The position numbers and the translations under genes were made by a program. A stretch of 53,390 nt of DNA. It comes from Boseongicola aestuarii. Lineage in GTDB: Bacteria; Pseudomonadota; Alphaproteobacteria; Rhodobacterales; Rhodobacteraceae. The stretch is taken from contig NZ_FXXQ01000017.1 in assembly GCF_900184815.1 (NCBI RefSeq), positions 1 through 53,390 on the forward strand. Direction: 5' to 3'. The notes under the pieces were generated by a model. It was given only the letters and a program-made list of their open reading frames with translations. It did not search any database and was not told the origin of the DNA. This document shows, in pieces, positions 51,276 to 53,390 of the stretch. How positions within the stretch are numbered: position 1 is the stretch's first letter; each line of letters starts with the position of its first letter.

Positions 51276-51611
51276 CTGTTCCATGGACCAAGTCACTTCA
51301 GGAATTCGCTTATAATTCTCGGCGGATACACACTGGACCACCCGTTATTCAAGAACACAAAACTTGACCATCGACCTATCGATCGATGGATACATTTTGC
51401 ACCGCCCATGAGACCCTAGCGCAGCACAACCACTTCGATCGGACTGAACAGTTGAGACTGAGAAAACTGGTTTAAAAAGTGCCGCAAACGAGCAACGGTG
51501 GCGCATTTTGTCGATCAAGAAATTTGGCATATATTGTGGATTTGCACTCTTGAGAATACCAGATCAGCTAAATTGAGGCTGTAATAACAAAAGTCGAGTG
51601 AGGGCTAAAAA

Positions 51612-52103
51612 ATGAACAAAATGAACAATCTATTTGCAGCAGCAGTGTCTGCTGCGATTATGTTACCTGCCGCAGACAGCGCGTCCGCTGGCTCAACAAA
51701 TCCGAGCGAAAACACTACAAACCTTGAATTCGCAGAAGTACTTCGTATTCGCCTGCCATATGGTCTATGCGAATTCGAGACGGTTGTGCCGGGTTATGTT
51801 GTGGATAAGCTAAGCGCACGCGGCGACTGGAACACTCTTGTCATCTATATGCTGAAGAATTGTCCTGCGCTTGGCTTGCCGCTTGCAGACACAACGACTG
51901 CGTCGATTTCCCAGACCGTGGCGGACGATTCTGGGGACGGCTCCAGTTCAGCCTCCGATACTCAATCCGGACCCGATGGCAGTTCAGATGATACCCTAGG
52001 CACCGGTGGCACTGACGGAACCGACGATGATGATGGCGATAACGGCCACGGTAACGACGCTGATGGGCACGATGACAGCAACCCAGGCAAAAAAGCTGAA
52101 TGA
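51612..52103 (+). CDS. Secreted protein with Asp/Gly-rich acidic tail
   Basis: A 163-residue exported protein. Signal peptide about 1-27, ending ADSASAG. A folded part of about 60 residues with two cysteines (YGLCEFETVV and MLKNCPALG) is followed by a low-complexity tail from about residue 100, rich in Asp, Gly, Ser and Thr. The tail ends DGHDDSNPGKKAE. Such tails may bind calcium. Function unknown; the gene is convergent with a transglutaminase-like protease gene. Confidence 0.75.
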   Translation: MNKMNNLFAAAVSAAIMLPAADSASAGSTNPSENTTNLEFAEVLRIRLPYGLCEFETVVPGYVVDKLSARGDWNTLVIYMLKNCPALGLPLADTTTASISQTVADDSGDGSSSASDTQSGPDGSSDDTLGTGGTDGTDDDDGDNGHGNDADGHDDSNPGKKAE

Positions 52104-52121
52104 CAATCAGGCTTGATTTTT

Positions 52122-52137
52122 GGGGGCGTCAGCCCCC
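52122..52137. terminator. GC-rich hairpin between convergent genes
   Basis: GGGGGC pairs with GCCCCC across loop GTCA. It lies between the stop of the acidic-tail protein and the protease, and overlaps the protease stop codon. No T-run follows on either strand, so it is only a possible terminator. Confidence 0.45.
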
Positions 52138-52758
52138 GAGAACGCCACCTGCGAGAACGGCCAACCATTGGCTGGGCGAGTCAGGGTTTTGCATCCTTAG
52201 GAAGGTGTAGCCGGTCTCTTGCCAGCCAAGGATACTGTTCGTAACGTTGTCCAGAATATAATCACCCGCATCTATCCTAAGCACCAGCACCGCGTGCGGG
52301 TTATTGCGCCGATCCAGTACGGTGGCAATCAGAAGTTTTTCTGCGGCGATCCCTTTCGAGATCAAAGCTTGCTTCTTTGCAAGGGCGAAGTCTTCGCAAT
52401 CTCCGCCGCGCGCTGTTGGAAGCGCCCAGTATTCGCTGCGATTATACTGAACCTCGTCTGTAACTTCGCGGGTTTGCCGATTGATAATTGTATTCACCGT
52501 TTGGGCAATAGTCAGCACCTCGCGCCCAGTGGATGTTGCGCGCCCGCTTCTAGTACATGCCCAGTCATATCGAACACAGACATCGGAGAACCCGTTGGGC
52601 TCATCCACTCTGTGTAGGGCCTCAAGATGAGGTCGTTTGCCAGACGCGTGTGCAGGGGCCAACGGTGTCATCAGCGCAAGACAAAGCGTAAAGCCCACAC
52701 GAAGAAATGCGGGTGAACCGCTCTCTGTCCATGAATATGAAAAGCCCCTAAACCACAT
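52129..52758 (-). CDS. Bacterial transglutaminase-like cysteine protease (BTLCP, LapG-like)
   Basis: A 209-residue protein with the BTLCP fold (PF06035). The triad is visible: Cys121 in GGDCEDFA, His155 in NPHAVLVL and Asp170 in YILDN. A signal segment about 18-38 (FLRVGFTLCLALMTPLAPAHA) places it in the periplasm. LapG homologues cut the N-terminus of RTX adhesins under control of LapD, but neither an adhesin nor a LapD gene is in this window. It could instead process another surface protein. Confidence 0.88.
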   Translation of the reverse strand: MWFRGFSYSWTESGSPAFLRVGFTLCLALMTPLAPAHASGKRPHLEALHRVDEPNGFSDVCVRYDWACTRSGRATSTGREVLTIAQTVNTIINRQTREVTDEVQYNRSEYWALPTARGGDCEDFALAKKQALISKGIAAEKLLIATVLDRRNNPHAVLVLRIDAGDYILDNVTNSILGWQETGYTFLRMQNPDSPSQWLAVLAGGVLGG

Positions 52759-53019
52759 AAGGTTAGCTTGATTTGGGAAAGTGGGTGTAATTGGTCCGAG
52801 TTTAGGCCAATTTGAGGCGATCTTGGTCGAATTGTGGCGGTGAAAAGTTCTGCTTCAAGAGCCGCAGAACCTTGTCGATGGCACAGTCAGATCCGAAAGC
52901 CCGTTCCAGCACAGGCATGAAAGCTGTTGTTCGATAATTGCTGCGATGCGACTTCAGGGCGATGTATGAATGGCCTTTCTAAGCCGCCTGTGTCCCGTTC
53001 AAGAGATGCCGAGAATGGC

Positions 53020-53148
53020 GGCTCCGTCCGCAGATCAGACATTGGAAACCCATCTTTTGGTGCACCTGCAGCGAACGGCAGTTTCGTCCCGCATTGTGGT
53101 CATTGGTGCTTACCGCAGCGAATGGCCGGTTAGAGCCCAAAGCGGACA
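53020..53148 (+). repeat. Dispersed intergenic repeat, copies 16a and 16b
   Basis: A partial copy at about 53020-53045 (ggctccgtccgcagatcaga) and a full copy at 53076-53148 (gtttcgtcccgcattgtggt, cattggtgcttaccgcagcg, aatggccggttagagcccaa, agcggac). They are in the gap 52759-53239, upstream of the protease gene. The rest of the gap shows no supported gene. Confidence 0.75.
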
Positions 53149-53239
53149 CTAAATAACTCTCTGGATGCCAGACTTGGCGGACGTTTCCCTACACTAACTT
53201 TGAGAAGTCTCTGCGCTGAGGGACAACATTGAGGTCGAT

Positions 53240-53390
53240 TTGACCAGCTCAAGACCTCACGCGCACGCACGGCGTGATCTCGCGGTAACGCGTGAATTGC
53301 GCATGCTACACCCCGATCTCCAGGTCGATTGGCTGGCTCAGGACCCGGTGACGCGTTTCCTCGGCGCCAATGACGAAAGCATCCACCCGG
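53240..53390 (+). CDS. Possible 5' part of a glycosyltransferase-like gene, cut by window edge
   Basis: The frame from TTG 53240 to the window end reads HAHARRDLAVTRELRMLHPD, then LQVDWLAQDPVTRFLGAND. This resembles the N-terminus of GT-B-type glycosyltransferase-like proteins that I recall reading GLGHARRDL...DWLAQDPVTR. The expected first strand (about 12 residues before the GHARRD-like motif) is missing, as are a good start codon and ribosome site, and a stop codon precedes at about 53202. It may be a 5'-damaged gene or have an upstream frameshift. Only 50 codons are visible. Confidence 0.4.
   Translation, partial: MTSSRPHAHARRDLAVTRELRMLHPDLQVDWLAQDPVTRFLGANDESIHP

Noticed and set aside
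51390-51470. ATCGATCGAT-rich palindrome near 51375
   Set aside because: Short and self-overlapping; expected by chance in an A/T-rich intergenic region and not repeated elsewhere in the window.
1-53390. tRNA, rRNA, CRISPR array, insertion sequence or prophage
   Set aside because: No cloverleaf-like sequence, no regularly spaced direct repeats, and no transposase or integrase frame was seen. The dispersed repeats are irregularly spaced and lie in single or double copies, unlike a CRISPR array.

Overview
The window looks like a chromosomal accessory region of a marine-type Rhodobacterales (Roseobacter-group) alphaproteobacterium. That is inferred from the moderately high GC, the TRAP and ABC importers, several LysR regulators each beside a small catabolic or redox gene set, and an intergenic repeat family of at least 16 copies. 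I see no rRNA, tRNA, transposase, integrase, phage gene or CRISPR array.

Layout. 0.1-5 kb: an alginate-lyase-like protein without a signal peptide, an unknown membrane protein, a secreted SH3b protein and a secreted Sel1-repeat protein. 5.3-13.2 kb: an enolase-superfamily enzyme, two LysR regulators, a quinone-oxidoreductase-like enzyme with an Hsp31/HchA-like deglycase, and a coupled ChaC plus M19 dipeptidase pair that should degrade glutathione to cysteine and glycine. 13.4-14.2 kb: a 59-residue unknown gene and a long inverted repeat built of CAGGGAA units.

14.2-29.9 kb is the centre of interest: thirteen tightly packed minus-strand genes plus a divergent GntR regulator. They encode a TRAP importer (DctPQM type), three Gfo/Idh/MocA oxidoreductases, a two-domain protein resembling QuiC1/QsuB 3-dehydroshikimate dehydratases, a citryl-CoA-lyase-like enzyme, a cupin-like unknown, a TIM-barrel isomerase, an acylating aldehyde dehydrogenase, a thiamine-diphosphate enzyme and a DapA-family aldolase. 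One near-palindrome of the form AAAATATC-N-GATRTTTT lies upstream of each of the three minus-strand transcription units, once in the divergent gap with the GntR gene, so the block reads as one regulon. In the QuiC1-like protein the metal-binding acidic residues of the dehydratase half are replaced, while the His-His-Glu iron site of the dioxygenase-like half is intact. The pathway is therefore probably not standard quinate/shikimate catabolism. It may be an undescribed route for a polyhydroxylated or cyclic carboxylate; the substrate is not known.

30-37.3 kb: two LysR regulators, each divergent from a small set (GFA-fold protein plus DUF1059; pirin, FMN reductase, DUF2798, DUF4386, SDR and VOC proteins). 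37.4-42.9 kb: a LacI regulator divergent from an ABC sugar importer (two permeases and a binding protein, no ATPase gene) and a cytoplasmic glycoside hydrolase, with a perfect 17-bp operator-like palindrome between them. 43-53.4 kb: mostly exported proteins of unknown function, an MscS channel, a DUF805 membrane protein, an exported alpha/beta hydrolase, an SGNH hydrolase, an Asp-rich secreted protein and a LapG-like transglutaminase-fold protease, ending in what may be the start of a glycosyltransferase-like gene cut by the window edge.
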